Positions 12,291-25,783 are shown, numbered from the stretch's first letter. The stretch: DNA of 64,000 bases from Dermatemys mawii (GCA_007922305.1 ML677335.1:35265545-35329544), one strand, 5' to 3'. Made by a program: numbers and translations. Notes: generated from the sequence alone by a model not told the origin.

Positions 12291-14132
12291 AAAGGGAAAA
12301 GTGTTTATATCCCTACTTCCAGATGGACAGTGCATGACCACTGAAAGACTATTTTTAAAAAAGCATCTATCTATAATTAGCCATTGACAGAGCTTCTATT
12401 AATTTTTAATTCTGAACAGGATTTCATTATAATGTAAAAATATTTTACTATCCAAATCCTGATTGGAGTTGTACAAATAGCTAATATTTCAGTTCAATGG
12501 CCGATCCATTAAAAAAGAAAAGAAAGAGATCTTCTGCCCCCCACACCATTTTGTTCTATTTTTGAAACTGAATATTTTTAAAGGCATCAGAAAAAAATGA
12601 AACAAAGGAATTTCAAATTAAAAAAGTGAAATATTTCATTTCCAAAATGTTGAAATGTTTTGAGTTTTCCTAAAGAAAAAACCAGAAAAAAATCTAACTC
12701 AAACAAGTAAACTCAAATTCACAAAATGCTTCAGTCAAACCTAATCTGCATTTTTTCCCCATGCAGAATAGTTTTGGTCAAAACATTTCACCCAGCTCTC
12801 ATCCTGTCCTTATTCCAGGATCAGTACTAACTTAATCTGTACTCAAGTGAAACATAAAACCTAACAAGGGTCTCTTAGCCTATCTTTTGTTTTAGCAGTC
12901 ACTCTCTCAAAAGTAAAAAGGAAGAAGGGAAGAAATTTGGAGAAAGAAAGAGGTAGAATCATCTCAATTGCAGACCTTCTACTATTCATAGATGGAAGTG
13001 CAACTCAAAGACTTTATCTTTCTTCAATCTGTATTTATTTGTAGATGGTGCATTAGTGCATACATTAGCTGCTGCTTTAGGGAGTCAACAAAATTGAGTT
13101 CCTACAGGCTAGCACAAGTTGCTACTTCAGCTCATCATTTCCTCTAGAAATAACTATTTCTGGTTTCCTCTGAATGACTTAGAATGTGCAAAAATTGTAG
13201 GAAGCTAACAATGATAATAACAGCAGGTTTTTAAGAGACTTGATTAAAGAGGACAGAATCCCCCCTCCGCCCCCAAAAAAGAGCAAAGGTCACACTTTCC
13301 CTCATCACCTCATCTCCATGCACATAATGATCTGGGGAGACTGTATGCTGAAGAAGTGTGCTTTTGAGCAGGTCACAATCTATACAGTAGATATAGAGAA
13401 GTGCATAATACATTCCTCAGCAATTGAAAAATACAAGTAGGAACTGTTCTTATTCATGAAGATTATATCATCCTATTATTAGAGGCTGCATAATCACCCC
13501 AACATACCATATAACACAAAATACTCTTGAAGGAACACACCAGTTTGTTCACCCAGAGAGTGCTTAAGTTTTTGGACCACGTAAGTGCACAGTTTAAAGA
13601 CAAAGTGATGGGTTATTACTGAGAAATAGCACTGACACATTTTCAATACTAGAGCAGTTTGAAATGTATTAATTAATATAGCTACAAAACTAATTGAAAG
13701 AATGCATACAAAACTGGCTTCTCTAGGTTGATATGAAGTGGTTCATTAATTTTAACCATATGAAGAAGCTAAGATTATAAAAGAAATGACATTAGAGAAC
13801 ACATTACTGTTTATGCAAGAAGCCAACCAACCACTTTTCTTACCATGCTATAAATACCCACATGGAAATTTTGGCGGCAACACTAAGGCAAGATTATTAT
13901 ATATTCCAAATGTCTCCACTTATTCAAAATTTTCAGGATAAATGTTCACTATTGTTGCTACTTAGCCAACTGAACTTTACCTTTTCTGATTACCAAGTTT
14001 TAAGATCAGTTTTAGTGGGGTTATATAATCAAGTGTGAGTACTGTGAATAGTGAAAAAGTACTCCAGGTCAAATCAGCACACCATTAGTCAGTATGTATG
14101 TATTGCCACAATAACCTTTTATATTTCATTTG
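12291..14132. other. Unique AT-rich sequence
   Basis: No coding or structured feature was found. An A-rich interval lies around 12510-12720. Two overlapping open frames at 13231-13440 on opposite strands are shadows of the same non-coding stretch. Confidence 0.5.
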
Positions 14133-14137
14133 CCATC

Positions 14138-14946
14138 TGTCAGGATTGCCTCCCCACTCTGAACTCTAGAGTACAGAGGTGGGGACCTGCATGAAAAAAG
14201 GAAATAACCCCCCAAACATATTTTACCAGCTTGGCTTAAAATGTTTTTCCCCAGAACACAATTTCTTCTGTGTCTGGAACTGATATGCTGCCACCATCAA
14301 GTGAGAATGTCTCAAAAAACTATTGGACATGGGCCACTTGAAGCCCCTCTTTCTCTTTCCACAAACCCCCCGAACTTATTCCCTCCCTGGGAAGCTTGAA
14401 AGAAAAGCCTCGCCTGATCCTATGAGGCGTGCCCGATCCAAAACCAGGATCTTACACCATGGAAAACAAGCAGTCAGATTCTTAAAAGAAAGATTTTAAT
14501 AAAAGAAAAAAAAAAGATAAAGGAATAAATCCCTTATAACCATCAATAGAACAGCACCTACCATAATCAACAAAAGAAGTAAGAAACCAAACCTCTCCCC
14601 CGAGGCAACTTTTTCCCACTGTTGATATTTCTGCTGAATCTTACAATATCAAGAAGCACCCATCCAACACTCACCACTGAGAACCCTCCAAGTAATAAAA
14701 AAAAACAGATTAAACTTACTATTTGACTACCTTAGTTGTTAGAAAGCTTATAGTTACAGTGAAAGAAATAGCTGTGATTCATCCCATAGCCGAGTTGAAC
14801 AGAGAGAGACCCAGAGAGAAACTGAAACTCAAAATCCTTTGTCTCCTGAGGAATTTCTCATTGGTCAGTTGTCCACCTCTTAGGTTACCTTTAGCTGAAC
14901 CCCTTACAGGTAAACACTAATTCTAGGCTACTTTATACTTATGACA
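14138..14946 (-). mobile_element. Solo LTR, about 809 bp
   Basis: The unit starts TGTCAGGATTGCC and ends ACTTATGACA, giving TGTCA...TGACA termini. It is flanked by an exact 5-bp duplication CCATC (14133-14137 and 14947-14951). The phrases CTCTAGAGTACAGAGGTGGG and TTCTTAAAAGAAAGATTTTA resemble a turtle LTR that I recall in the opposite orientation, hence the minus-strand call; read that way, TGTCATAAGTATAAAG is the 5' end. No internal genes are attached. The 65-residue frame at 14723-14920 lies inside it and is not a gene. Confidence 0.7.
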
Positions 14947-14951
14947 CCATC

Positions 14952-15559
14952 CTTTTCCCTTGCAGAGGATTGATATGCTGCAATGCGGCTCTTCCTATCT
15001 GCCATTCAATTTGTTATATATACTCAGCTGCTTTTTGGAATATCTGAAGATCTATTTTGGAGGTGTTCATAAGCCATTTCAGAGCTTTGCTCTTTATTGA
15101 GAGGAAAGAGCTTTTCTGGTTTTTATGGAGTGAGCATAAATATTGCATAACAATCTCTGTGAATGAGACTGCCATTAGAGGGAGACACCATTCATGAAGA
15201 AGAAAAAGGAATCAAGAAGCCAGAATTTGCACAATAGTGTAACAACTAAAATGAATATTGCAAAAGGAAGACAGCCAATTAACAATTCCCTATGAAAGAA
15301 TCTAAGTCTTCTTTCTTCACTTAGCTCACCACACTCTTAACCTCAGACCTCTCCCTGACCACTGATGCCTTTAATAGCATTCAAAACGAGAGGAGAGATG
15401 GCTGTTTGCTGAGCACACCAGTTCTCTAGATGAAAGTTGCACTCTGTGTGATATAAAGTTGCAAAAACTTTTTTTTTTTTTGCTTCTGAGCTCTTCTACA
15501 GTGACAGAGGTTTGGGGAACACATAACAGCTGGAAGTGGCAGTTCTGGATACAATAGTG
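14952..15559. other. Unique sequence between repeats
   Basis: Nothing recognisable apart from an uninterrupted T run at about 15470-15481. Confidence 0.45.
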
Positions 15560-15680
15560 CAGGGGTAGACAACTGCCCAGGTCCTGGCCACCAGTCCCAG
15601 AGGCTCCGCTGCTGGCCTGGAGTTCCAGTCGCCAGCCCCCTGCCAGCTGGGATTCTGTTGACCAGCCTCACTCAGCCTGC
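15560..15680 (+). mobile_element. hAT-type element fragment
   Basis: It begins CAGGGGTAGACAAC and shares CCCAGGTCCTGGCCACCAGT with the complete element at 25784-26095, of which it is a relative carrying a different GC-rich interior. No matching second end or TSD was found. Confidence 0.55.
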
Positions 15681-15759
15681 TGCCGGTGTGGAGTCCCAGG
15701 GCTCTGTAGCTATCTCCAGTTGTGGCCCACTGGGGCAGTGAGGGGTGCAGATGGGGCAA

Positions 15760-15810
15760 GAGGGGGCCCAGCTCAACACCCTCACCTTACAAATTGTTCC
15801 AGCACCACTG
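15760..15810 (-). mobile_element. hAT-type terminal fragment (CAGTGGTGCTGG end)
   Basis: CTTACAAATTGTTCCAGCACC ending in ACTG is, in reverse, the terminal sequence of a dispersed hAT-like family that begins CAG-GGTGCTGGAACAAT. It abuts the preceding fragment, suggesting a composite or rearranged insertion. The GC-rich interval 15680-15760 is unassigned. Confidence 0.4.
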
Positions 15811-18800
15811 TATTGGGATATTTTTAAGTCCTGATTTGCTGCTTACATCACTATCACACTGCATGGAACAGTGCACTGCATTTAACGTTGAGATTAGAAT
15901 GTACATGCAAGAACTGGAATCAGAATTTTCTGACAGATTTCAAGATTTCCAGTGATTTGGCCCAATGCTTTCTTTTCTAATTAAACCTGAAAAGTTTACA
16001 ACAGTGTCAATGAGGGCTCTGAGGCTGTTTATCTTTGCTGAATTTTAAGTGTGGCAGGTTGTCCCAAAACAGGTACACTGAATTTCTCAAATTTCATTTT
16101 AAACATTTCTTGTACTTTTTCCTGGATTTGTAACTAGAAATAAATTATCATTGAATAGACCCAGTGTACTAATTCATTGCACATCTATGAATTCAAAACA
16201 GTGGGCCTGCTTCTTTTGGTATATCTGGACAAAAAGGCTTAAATGGAATAGGGCAATTATATACCAGACCTAAATGGGATGCTTCAGCAATCTTATCAAA
16301 GAGTTGTGTTACTTGTATTAGTTTGTCTGAACCTCAATTTTCTGCATGTGTTTGTCTGTCTTGGTGCACAGAAAGTTCTAACAGGTTTATTTATTGTTTC
16401 ACGGTTATTCTTTCCAAAGTATAGGTATAGATTTTAATTAATGCATTTACTTTACTTTGTCTGCTTCCTATATCCCATCGCGTACAGTACCCTTGTGTTT
16501 TAAAAGGGAAAATGATTTTATTTCTCAGTTCATGCTTCTCAACAGAATCCTTCTCCAAAGTATCTGTCTCGTATAGAAATTGATTTTGTCTGTTGACCTT
16601 TGATACCAAAAATAGAGCATCTCGGAGATGAAGAAGTGACATTTCATTTTTATGGAGAAGACCAAGGCTCTGTCTTTGACTAAGTGGCTTTTCTTAACAT
16701 GCAGATGAGGGTGTAGAAGAGGCATCAACAGGAAAAGCAGAAATGAGAAATAATGGCAACAGCAGGTGGTTGTGTAGCAGTTTTCTGCAATGTCACAGGA
16801 TGTCTTAGAATTCTGTTGTATCTACTGATAAAATATATCACTGAAATAGGCCTAACGAAGTCAACATCAAGGTTTTCACCCTCCCTGATTACTTAAAATT
16901 ACCATTATACCCAATAATATTCCTCAGATATTAATTATTTAACTAATATTTAGGTATTTGGGTCACTATGAAGGTTTTAGAAGACCCATTCATCACATTA
17001 CCAAGAGCAAAGGAAAAAGAAAAAAATACATAATATAATAAATTATGCCACTGAATACATATGGTTATGGAGACAAACCTAATTAATGAACAGAGTGAGG
17101 AGTAGCCTATCACTCAAAGGGGAAAAAAAAAACACCTATAGTGGCACTGGTCCATTAAATAAAATAAAAATCACAAGATAATGGCCTTAATGTTATTAAA
17201 AGAGTGTGACTTCCTTTGCTGCTCAGTATTGTAGGTCATGGGGCTTCAGTACAATGCTCATGTATTTTAATTTTAAATAAGATTTTAAAAAAACACAGTT
17301 TCTATAATACTAGAGTGATATTTATATTATTACACTTTCATGAAGAGAACTGGAAAGATACCACCGTCAGTTTTTGTGGCAGTCTCTCAGAAGACTGGGA
17401 TAGCCAAAATTGTGATTATGAATTCTCAGTAAGTGATTGCAAAGCTTTAAGTGCATCCAGAGAGAAATTCAGGAGGACTATGAGTAGGTCCACTGTTCTG
17501 CTTACCTTAATACAGAAAGCAATGGGTAGTCAATGTCATCAACTTGACGACGGTCTGTCAGGTACAGTCTTTAAAAGCTTTGGGTATTATTAGAGTTAGT
17601 AGTAAACTATTAGAACTTGTTGAAAAATTTGCATCAAAACTTTTTTTCTGTGGGAGCTTGGGTTTTCAACTAAGCGAACATTTTCACAGGAAGTTACTGC
17701 TTTCCTCTGAAAATTTCAATTATATATATACCCCCGCTACACACACAAAACACACAAAGACCTGAAAAATAAAAAAAAGTTTAGCCCAGAATTACCAAAC
17801 ACGAGAACGTTGTCTGAAAATTTCCTACCCCCGGACCTCTCCTGCCCTCTCCCATTTTTTGACCATTTGGGGCTGAATATTTTGTTGCCAAAAACTAAAT
17901 GTTCTTTTTTCTTTTTTTCTTATTATTACTACTACTAGAACAAGATTTGTTCACTGAAAAATACCATTCTTCATTTTAATTGAAATATTTAAAGGAAAGT
18001 AAATATCTGTTTAGCTCTATAAACTATCGACCATTTTTTTTCTTTCTTCACTGTTCCATAATGTGGTAAATTGCCTATTCTACTGATTGTATTTTGACTA
18101 GAACAAGTGAGATTGAATCAAAACAGTCTGTTTTATTCAAGTGAACTCTTTAACCAAATTCACATAGACTAAAATGATGGCGGAGAGAGGTTACACTCAC
18201 TTTTATTTGGCTTCCTTCTCCATCTCCCTCTAATGTGCTTGAGTATGTACTGAATATTTTAACCCCTACAGTATTCAATTAACTTTACAGCATTGTTTAC
18301 AGACTCCAAAGCAGTGGCACAGAGATGAGAAATCAGACTGTACAATATTGAAGAATTTCAAATCAGTAGTCATGGTTTGGCAAGAAATCCCAGTGAAATG
18401 GTTGGGAGTTTTGTCTGAGTCAACAATGAGTAAAGATGAAGGATTTGACTGTAGAGTTGGTGTCAGTCACATCAAGCTTTCATCTTTATATCACCTACAA
18501 ATAACTCCAACATCAATATTTCTTCCATTCTCTCTTGTCTTCCTCTGCTGTAATATCTGAACCCTTTCCACTACAAAAGGACAACAGGTGAGGTACTGAA
18601 ACCTTGGAACAGTGACTGATGTTAAATAATGTGTATTATTCTTTGGTATAATGGGATAGATTAATGGGCAAATTCTAGCCTTGACTCAGTTTCCTGGCTC
18701 TTATCAGTTTAAAGCAGATGTTGATATTTCAATTTTGTTTGTGTGCATGTATACACACGTACTGCACCTTGAGTTACCTTTATTTGAATATAAAATAGAT

Positions 18801-19920
18801 ATTATAAAAACAAACTTTTATAATAATTCCCAGCATTTTTAATTGCTTCATATAACAAAATGAGAATTACAGCATTTAATTCAGACTTTGCTCCAATAAT
18901 TATTTTTTAAACATTTCTTACAAAGCAAAAAAATTTTTTTTATCTTCCTGTCTGGCTAAACTTGCCTTATATAGATAACAATAGATCTGTGGCATCATCA
19001 TTTGCTTTGTTCCAAAATAATCTGATGTAGCAAAGTAAATGGAGAATTGTGTTTCTTCTCCAACCCAAACAAATTGTCGTTCCAAAGATGCTTTTGTAAC
19101 TGTATGTCTCATATTTGCAAATGAACTAAAGAAGATGCCTAGCTGCTGGGTTTTTTTGGCAAGCAATATTTAACAACATGTCAAAAACGATACTATTTTG
19201 TCAATTTTTTAAGATGATTTCCATGGGCATTAAATAAGCAAACCATGAAACTATTCCATCTGTCACTCAAGTTAAAATACAGGGAAGCAAAAGCGGGACA
19301 GGATTTCCACCTACAAAATCAAGAGGCACCAATTTCATCAGATCAAAAGTTCAGCTTATACTGAGAGAGTGGGGGGGGGAGTGGAGGCACAGAAGAGTAC
19401 TTTCCTTCATCAGCATCTTAATACAACATATTTAAGATTCTGAAGCCTCTGTGGTGCTCTTAAAACTTAACCCTTAGGGCAACAGTTTGAAGATTCTGCA
19501 ATTTTCATAATACGCATACGGATGAGAGATTGAGAGGATAATCCTGGCACGAGTAACTTAGTTTTGGTTGCTTTGGCAATACGTTTTGCACCAACAACTA
19601 TGTACTAGTTCTCATGCTTATTTCCACTAAAAGGCATAAGTGAGGGTGGGGAATGTTTTACTGCCAAAACTAGCAAAGAAGAGAGCAAAATCTCATGTGT
19701 GTCTTAGAATGACTAATGATCTAAAATGCAGTTAGACATTAATACATTCAAAGTAAATTAAAGTAATCCATTTTTTTAAAAAAAAGGCTTTCAGAGCTGT
19801 CTTGTGACACTTTAAGCACCCCACTCACTCACAGCCAGATATATTCACCCACCCACAAGCACTTTGGGTGATAGTCTCACACCTGCTCGGGCACATTTAT
19901 TTCAGGTAAGATTATAATGC
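15811..19920. other. Unique sequence without a gene
   Basis: A long AT-rich interval. The largest open frame, 17216-17593 plus (125 residues), has no recognised domain, signal peptide or repeated motif and crosses ordinary AT-rich DNA; I treat it as chance. Low-complexity patches include CACACA at 17736-17757 and a G run at 19370-19379. Confidence 0.5.
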
Positions 19921-20065
19921 CTAACTTTTATAGCACTTATCTGTACATCTGAAAGCACTTTAACTAGGTGGTCAATAGCACTATTCCCATTTTATAGATG
20001 GAGAAACTGAGGCACGGAAGTGAAGTGGCTTGCCCAAGGTCACCCAGCATGCCAGTGGAAGAAGT
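19921..20065 (-). repeat. MIR SINE
   Basis: Reverse-complement MIR order is clear: TATAGCACTTATCTGTACAT, then CTATTCCCATTTTATAGATG, GAGAAACTGAGGCAC, CTTGCCCAAGGTCACCCAGC and GCCAGTGGAAGAAG. The MIR core is well preserved and the tRNA-derived end is truncated. Confidence 0.8.
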
Positions 20066-21158
20066 AAAATGGGACATAACACTGTAAAGTGCTTCTAAAA
20101 GCCAAGAAAGGCAGTGCAGCAGACAGCTGAAATGAGACACAATGAAACAGACATGAAATTTCACAACTGCTGTTGGCATTTACAAGGGTATAAATTCTCT
20201 TTAGTATAAAAGAAGAACAGTGGACGTGGCAGAACCTTGACCTATACAGTCTACAACATCACTAGAAAGAAAAGCTAGATAAATCCTGCACAGAGGGACC
20301 ATGAATTATAATTCAAACAAACACCCCTGCTTAGCTTCAGCTATGCTTGTGATCTCCTACCTTATGCTTTCAAAAACCATATGTATAAATACATTGTTGT
20401 TTGCATAATTTTCACAGAAAAAAAGTATTGTGACTACTCACCTACATATTTTTACAAGTAATTATGATTAACATATTTTCTGGTCATCTCAAAACTTCTT
20501 TGTGGGGCAGTATTACCACAATGTAACTTTGGAGACCAATAAAACAATACAAATAGGAAACACTCAAAGTAATAGTCACAGTGAATAACTCAAAAGAAAT
20601 ATGTTGACATAAAACACTTTGGGCTGAATCCAAAGCCCTAAAAAGTCAATGGAAATACTTTGAATAATGAACAACTTCTCTGGAAAAACAAATCTGTTCA
20701 CAGATAATATATGAAAAGAAAAAAGAGGTTAAAGTAGTAGAATAAACTGCTAGAAATAGTACTAAGAGAAAATGTAGAACCTGAAAGGATTGCTGGACTT
20801 ATGTGAAAAAACATGGAATGCATTTATATCCTTTGATAGATACTATCCTATTGTCAATTTGTTTGCTTTAATAAAATTCCAAGGGTATAAATGATATATT
20901 GTCACCTTTTATTGGTATTGTGGTTGGGTCCTATATTCTACCTGTGCCCTTTAAGTGTTGATTTATTTAGACATTATGAAAAAAAACAATTCATGTACTA
21001 AACAAAAACAAAAATGATTGTTGAAAATAATTTGGTCACAATTCTGGAGGTTTTGGAAATATTAGTTGCAATGTCTTAAAGTAATGTAATTCACAATATA
21101 TAATATCACCTCTGAGCCAATCCAAAACCATCATAATATGACTATTTGGTTATACTGA
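20066..21158. other. Unique sequence without a gene
   Basis: AT-rich. One copy of the dispersed palindromic motif (CTGAATCCAAAGCCC followed by AAGTCAATGG) lies at about 20618-20660. Confidence 0.5.
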
Positions 21159-22370
21159 ATGATCACCAAGGGAAAATCATGCCTGACTAACCTAATAGCC
21201 TTCCACGATGAGATAACTGGCTCTGTGGATGAGGGGAAAGCAGTGGAAGTGTTATTCCTCGACTTTAGCAAAGCTTTTGATATGGTCTCCCACAGTATTC
21301 TTGCCAGCAAGTTAAAGAAGTGTGGGCTGGATGAATGGACCATAAGGTGGGGATAGAAAGCTGGCTGGATCATCGAGCTCAACGGGTAGTGATCAATGGC
21401 TCCATGTCTAGTTGGCAGCCAGTATCAAGCGGAGTGCCCCAAGGGTCAGTCCTGGGCCGGTTTTATTCAATATTTTTATCAATGATCTGAAGGATGGCAT
21501 GGACTGCACCCTCAGCAAGTTTGCAGATGGCGCTAAACTGGGAGGAGTAGTAGATACGCTGGAGGGTAGGGATAGGATATAGAGGGACCTAGAAAAATTA
21601 GAGGATTGGGCCAAAAGAAATTTGATGAGGTTCAACAAGGACAAGTGCAGAGTCCTGCACTTAGGAAGGAAGAATCCAATGCACTGCTACAAATTAGGGA
21701 CCGAATGGCTAGGTAGCAGTTCTGCAGAAAAGGACTTAGGGGTTACAATGGATGAGAAGCTGAATATGATTCAACAGTGTGCCCTTGTTGCCAAGAAGGT
21801 TAATGGCATTTTGGGCTGCATAAGTAGGGGCAATGCCAGCAGATCGAGGGACGTGATTGTTCCCCTCTATTCAACATTGGTAAGGCCTCATCTGGAGTAC
21901 TGTGTCCAGTTTTGGGGCCCACACTACAAGAAGGATGTGGAAAAATTGGAAAGAGTCCAGAGAAGGGCAACAAAAATGATTAGGGGCCTGGAGCACATGA
22001 CTTATGAGGAGAGGCTGAGAGAACTGGGATTGTTTACTCTACAGAAGAGAAGACTGAGGGGAAATTTGATAGCTGCTTTCATCCAAAGAGGATGGATCTA
22101 GACTGTTCTCAGTGGTACCAGATGACAGAACAAGGAGTAATGGTCTCAAGTTGCAGTGGGGAAGGTTTAGGTTGCATATTAGGAAAAACTTTTTCACTTG
22201 GAGTGTGATGAAGCATTGTAATGGGTTACTTAGGGAGGTGGTAGAATCTCCTTCCTTGGAGATTTTTAAGCTCAGCCTTGACAAAACTCTGGCTGGGATG
22301 ATTTAGTTGGGGATTGGTCCTGCTTTGACCTCCTGAGGTCCCTTCCAACCCTGATATTCTATGATCACCA
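21159..22370 (+). mobile_element. CR1 LINE, 5'-truncated, with decayed reverse transcriptase ORF
   Basis: This is the largest retroelement in the window. The first open segment (21159-21356) contains LDFSKAFD, the first catalytic-Asp region of CR1 reverse transcriptase. An extra G near 21350 shifts the frame. Near 21520-21534 the expected FADD box reads FADG, so a catalytic aspartate is lost. A TAG stop interrupts near 21580. The second open segment (21622-22101, 159 residues) covers the C-terminal part, with [15 protein letters not shown] and [14 protein letters not shown]. Deletions remove about 20 bases near 22080 and some of the tail near 22325. The 3' end is CCCTTCCAACCCTGATATTC plus TATGAT. 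Flanks share the 10-bp direct repeat ATGATCACCA (21159-21168 and 22361-22370). The copy is dead. Confidence 0.93.
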
Positions 22371-23429
22371 TCATTTTGTACTTAATTGAAAGTACATGCA
22401 GTAAATATTTGCTAACATAAGAAAATGATTCTTGCCATTGCTTACAACATTTAAAAACCACTATTTACCTTATTTTGATAATACTGGACAAGAATTATAA
22501 CATCATTTTAAATAAATGAACAGTACCACAGCTGAAATAAAATAAATTTCATTTTATGGTTTGGTGACCATCAACTGTTTCCAGTTATAGTAAGTGAAAA
22601 AAAGAATCCAATCAGAGAAATATTTTTCCAATTTAACAAATATGTACTACACTGTTTAAAGAAATGTCATGCTAGTGCTTATTTTAGATACATACACATT
22701 AAAGATTAAACATGGAATTTCTCCTATATGTAGAAATTCTGCACAGTCATATTTTCCTGACTATTGCATTTAGCATTTTATTTCTGATAACTATAAACAA
22801 AAATCTCTTGCTATTCCAGTCCTTGTAAAAATAAGAGAATTTCCAACAACAATGGGAGATAGTATTGAAATCTGGGTTGCAAATTAACCCTATTAGCAGG
22901 GCCTATCTTTATAATGGGCCAGGGGGAAAGAAACCCTTAATGTAATCACTAACAAACTTCAGGCAGAGCTCAGACACAAGACTGGGGTTCAAGACAAAAT
23001 TTTTGGTCACCTTAAGGATTTTAGTTCAGCTCATAAACAGATTATTTTGGGGGTAAAACAAAGTAATGATGAAATGGGTGTCAATGACTGAGAAACAGAA
23101 TATAATACTTGACAAAGCCACTATCTGCCACAGTCAGATGAACTAGGTGGTCTCTTTCTATTGCTTTATCAGAGTGAATTAAAAAGCTCCCTCTCTCACT
23201 CTTAGAAAATGAGTCAAAATGTCTGCTGATGCACCCCTCCTGATTGCTTGGGACAGGCTCAGCCCGTTGGGAACACAGGAGAAATTTTATGCAACTTGCC
23301 CTATGTACTGAACAATTCCAGTAAGCTAGGCTTACACATATAACAGTGTGCAAACAGCCTAATAAAACTTAAAGATCTCCCCAAAATATTTCATTTGATG
23401 CTGTATGATTGAAATAGGACCATTTATAT
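22371..23429. other. Unique sequence without a gene
   Basis: Ordinary AT-rich sequence; nothing was recognised on either strand. Confidence 0.5.
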
Positions 23430-24480
23430 CACTGATATCAGTGTTAGACAATTGCAACAAATCTTGTACAAAGTATGCATATAAGATGCCAATGGAAAAA
23501 TTATGATTGCCCTAAATAAGATTATCTTGTTTAAATCCATGTATCATCACTGTATCTGAAGTTATGAATATTGGCTATGTATCTATATCTCAAATGTGTT
23601 TGTTTATGGGGTAACGGAGTTTACACCCAGTCTAGCCAGTCCACTGTGAATGGGCTATTCAAGTATAGCCCATTAAAGACACTTAGCTCTCACAATGGGC
23701 CAAGAAACTCATTCCACCCAGATAGATATTCCTGTAGATACCTCAGTATGGTTAATGGGTAATGGCTGCCCCTGTAAGTCTACAGTATCCCTTGTTGGGC
23801 AATCAGATCTACATAGAAAATCCTGTGCACAGTGTCCAAGCATTGTTCTCCTGTCTCCATATCTTCAGCTTTCTAAGCAGACTATAAAGGACTACATCCT
23901 CTCAAATGGCTGTGTAGCACTTACCCAGCCACCTATCCCCTCTCTCTCCTCACCAGCCAGGGAAATGAGCCATCTTGACTGCCATATAAAAGGAATCAAG
24001 CCCTAGAAAATGTTGTGAAGCAAGGCACTGCATGTCCAAATGCTACTTTGCTATCCGAGCAGTGTACCTCTCTAGTTCAAGGAAATAGCATGGGCCACTT
24101 GACTCAAAGAAGCTTATCATGGTTAACATCTATGGAGTGTTACTGGTTAGGGAGAGAAGACAGGATCTCCACATCAACCTAAAGATTTCCCTCACACCCA
24201 GCACTTGGGATGGGGAGAGAAGAATGGGAAGGAATTGGGAGGACAATATTCCCCTCAAATGATTCTCCAAACCTCCCATAAAATAGGGACTCTCAAAAAA
24301 AATCAAAAAAAAAAATCAGGCATTCTGGAGCCAATCTCAGTCCAACTTCTGTGTCCCAAATTGTTCCCGTTGAGGATTTATAATTCCCCCCAAGATCTCA
24401 AATAAGAAGAGAAACAAGACTGAGCTTCATAGGTGGCAGTCCTTGTTCAGCCTTCTCTTATGCACTGGAGTTGACCATCC
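23430..24480 (+). repeat. Unassigned long interspersed repeat (possibly LTR-derived)
   Basis: The run TGTATCTGAAGTTATGAATA, TATCTCAAATGTGTTTGTTT, GCTATTCAAGTATAGCCCATTAAAG and GAAGCAAGGCACTG is wording I associate with a turtle or crocodilian dispersed repeat that continues into an LTR-like promoter block. CCATATAAAAGGAATC at about 23981-23996 could be a TATA-like box. No terminal repeats or TSD were found, so limits are approximate. Confidence 0.4.
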
Positions 24481-25775
24481 CCAAGATTGGTCAGGCTAGT
24501 GTTTATGCAACTGTCCCCTTACCACTGCATATCTGGGACCCAGAGGTTGGACTTGGATATCAATCTCTACCTCTGCATATTCACCTTTACACTGTCCACT
24601 TATTCACAGAAATCAAGCTTGAAACGTGGCAGGGTAAGCACTTCTTAAATATATTAATGCATTCAATTTTAAAACAATACTGCAGCAAGCTGCTCACCAG
24701 AGATTCCATCATGGAAGGCAAAAGCCCTCTAGCCAGGCTTACATAGTAACCACTACTCATCAGCTAGGTTTTGGATGAAAAACAAGCCTAAGAGTTGACA
24801 ATATTTATGTATTTGCAGTTGGAAATTCAGTTTTAACTTAATCATCAGTAAGGGATCAAAAAGAATTTTTGATTGTCCTTTAATGCATTTTGTTAAACTC
24901 TCTCGACTAACTTCAGTTCAGCGCTCGTTATTGACATAAACTCAGATTTCTTTCTTCATTTAATTTAAGAAAGAGGACTTTTCTTGCTGGATATGTTTTC
25001 AAGCTCTAGCTGCTTTGGTTTAAAACAAACTCAATTTCAGATATGCATATTTATTGTTGCAAGAACACTTGTGTCACAAATAGAGAATAATAAGTATGCC
25101 TGCATATAAATTACAGTACTGGGTGACAGATTTCATAATTTGGTAATGGTAAAAATATTAAATGTCATGATTTGTTTAGCCCAAGGATCAGATTTGAATA
25201 CAAATACACAGTCTCATTCTTAGGAAATTATTATTTGATGTTTGCATTTCCAATAACCTTTGAGGAAAGCTGCCATATTGTGTATTTAATCTCCATGTAT
25301 TAACTCCCACAGATCTTAACAGGAGATGCATTCAGATTAAGGGCATGATATAGCAGTGAAATTTAAAGCTTACACATAGGGGTTGAAGTGTGTGCAGAAG
25401 TTGGGTAGGGTCAGGAGGGGAACTTTGGAAATGGTGATATTCTCCAGTCAAGCTTATTGTGGTAATAGGCTATGGAACCTCGTACAGCTAGGTCACGTTT
25501 GATTCCATCTCAGGTCAGGAATTATCAAAGACATCACATGATGTCTGTTTGTTTGTCAAGTCTATATAAAATGAGTCAGCTGTTTCAGCAAAGTCCTTGT
25601 TAGAGAGCTGTCCATGTTATAAATATATTGCAATTATAAAATTACTAAATGGCACCACTGCTATCAGCTTCAGGGCATAGGAAGAAATTAGAACCCAAGG
25701 AGGTACAATGCCTCCTTGACACCAGGGGCTGCATTGCAAGGGGGAATAATTTGTTACAGCCCTTTAAATAGTAGG
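24481..25775. other. Unique sequence without a gene
   Basis: Short open frames only; no recognisable feature. Confidence 0.45.
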
Positions 25776-25783
25776 GTATACTC

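Noticed and set aside
17216..17593. 125-residue open frame in unique DNA
   Set aside because: No domain, no repeat of motif, and length is within chance expectation for 64 kb.
21159..22101. Functional CR1 reverse transcriptase gene
   Set aside because: Frameshift, stop codon and loss of a catalytic aspartate.
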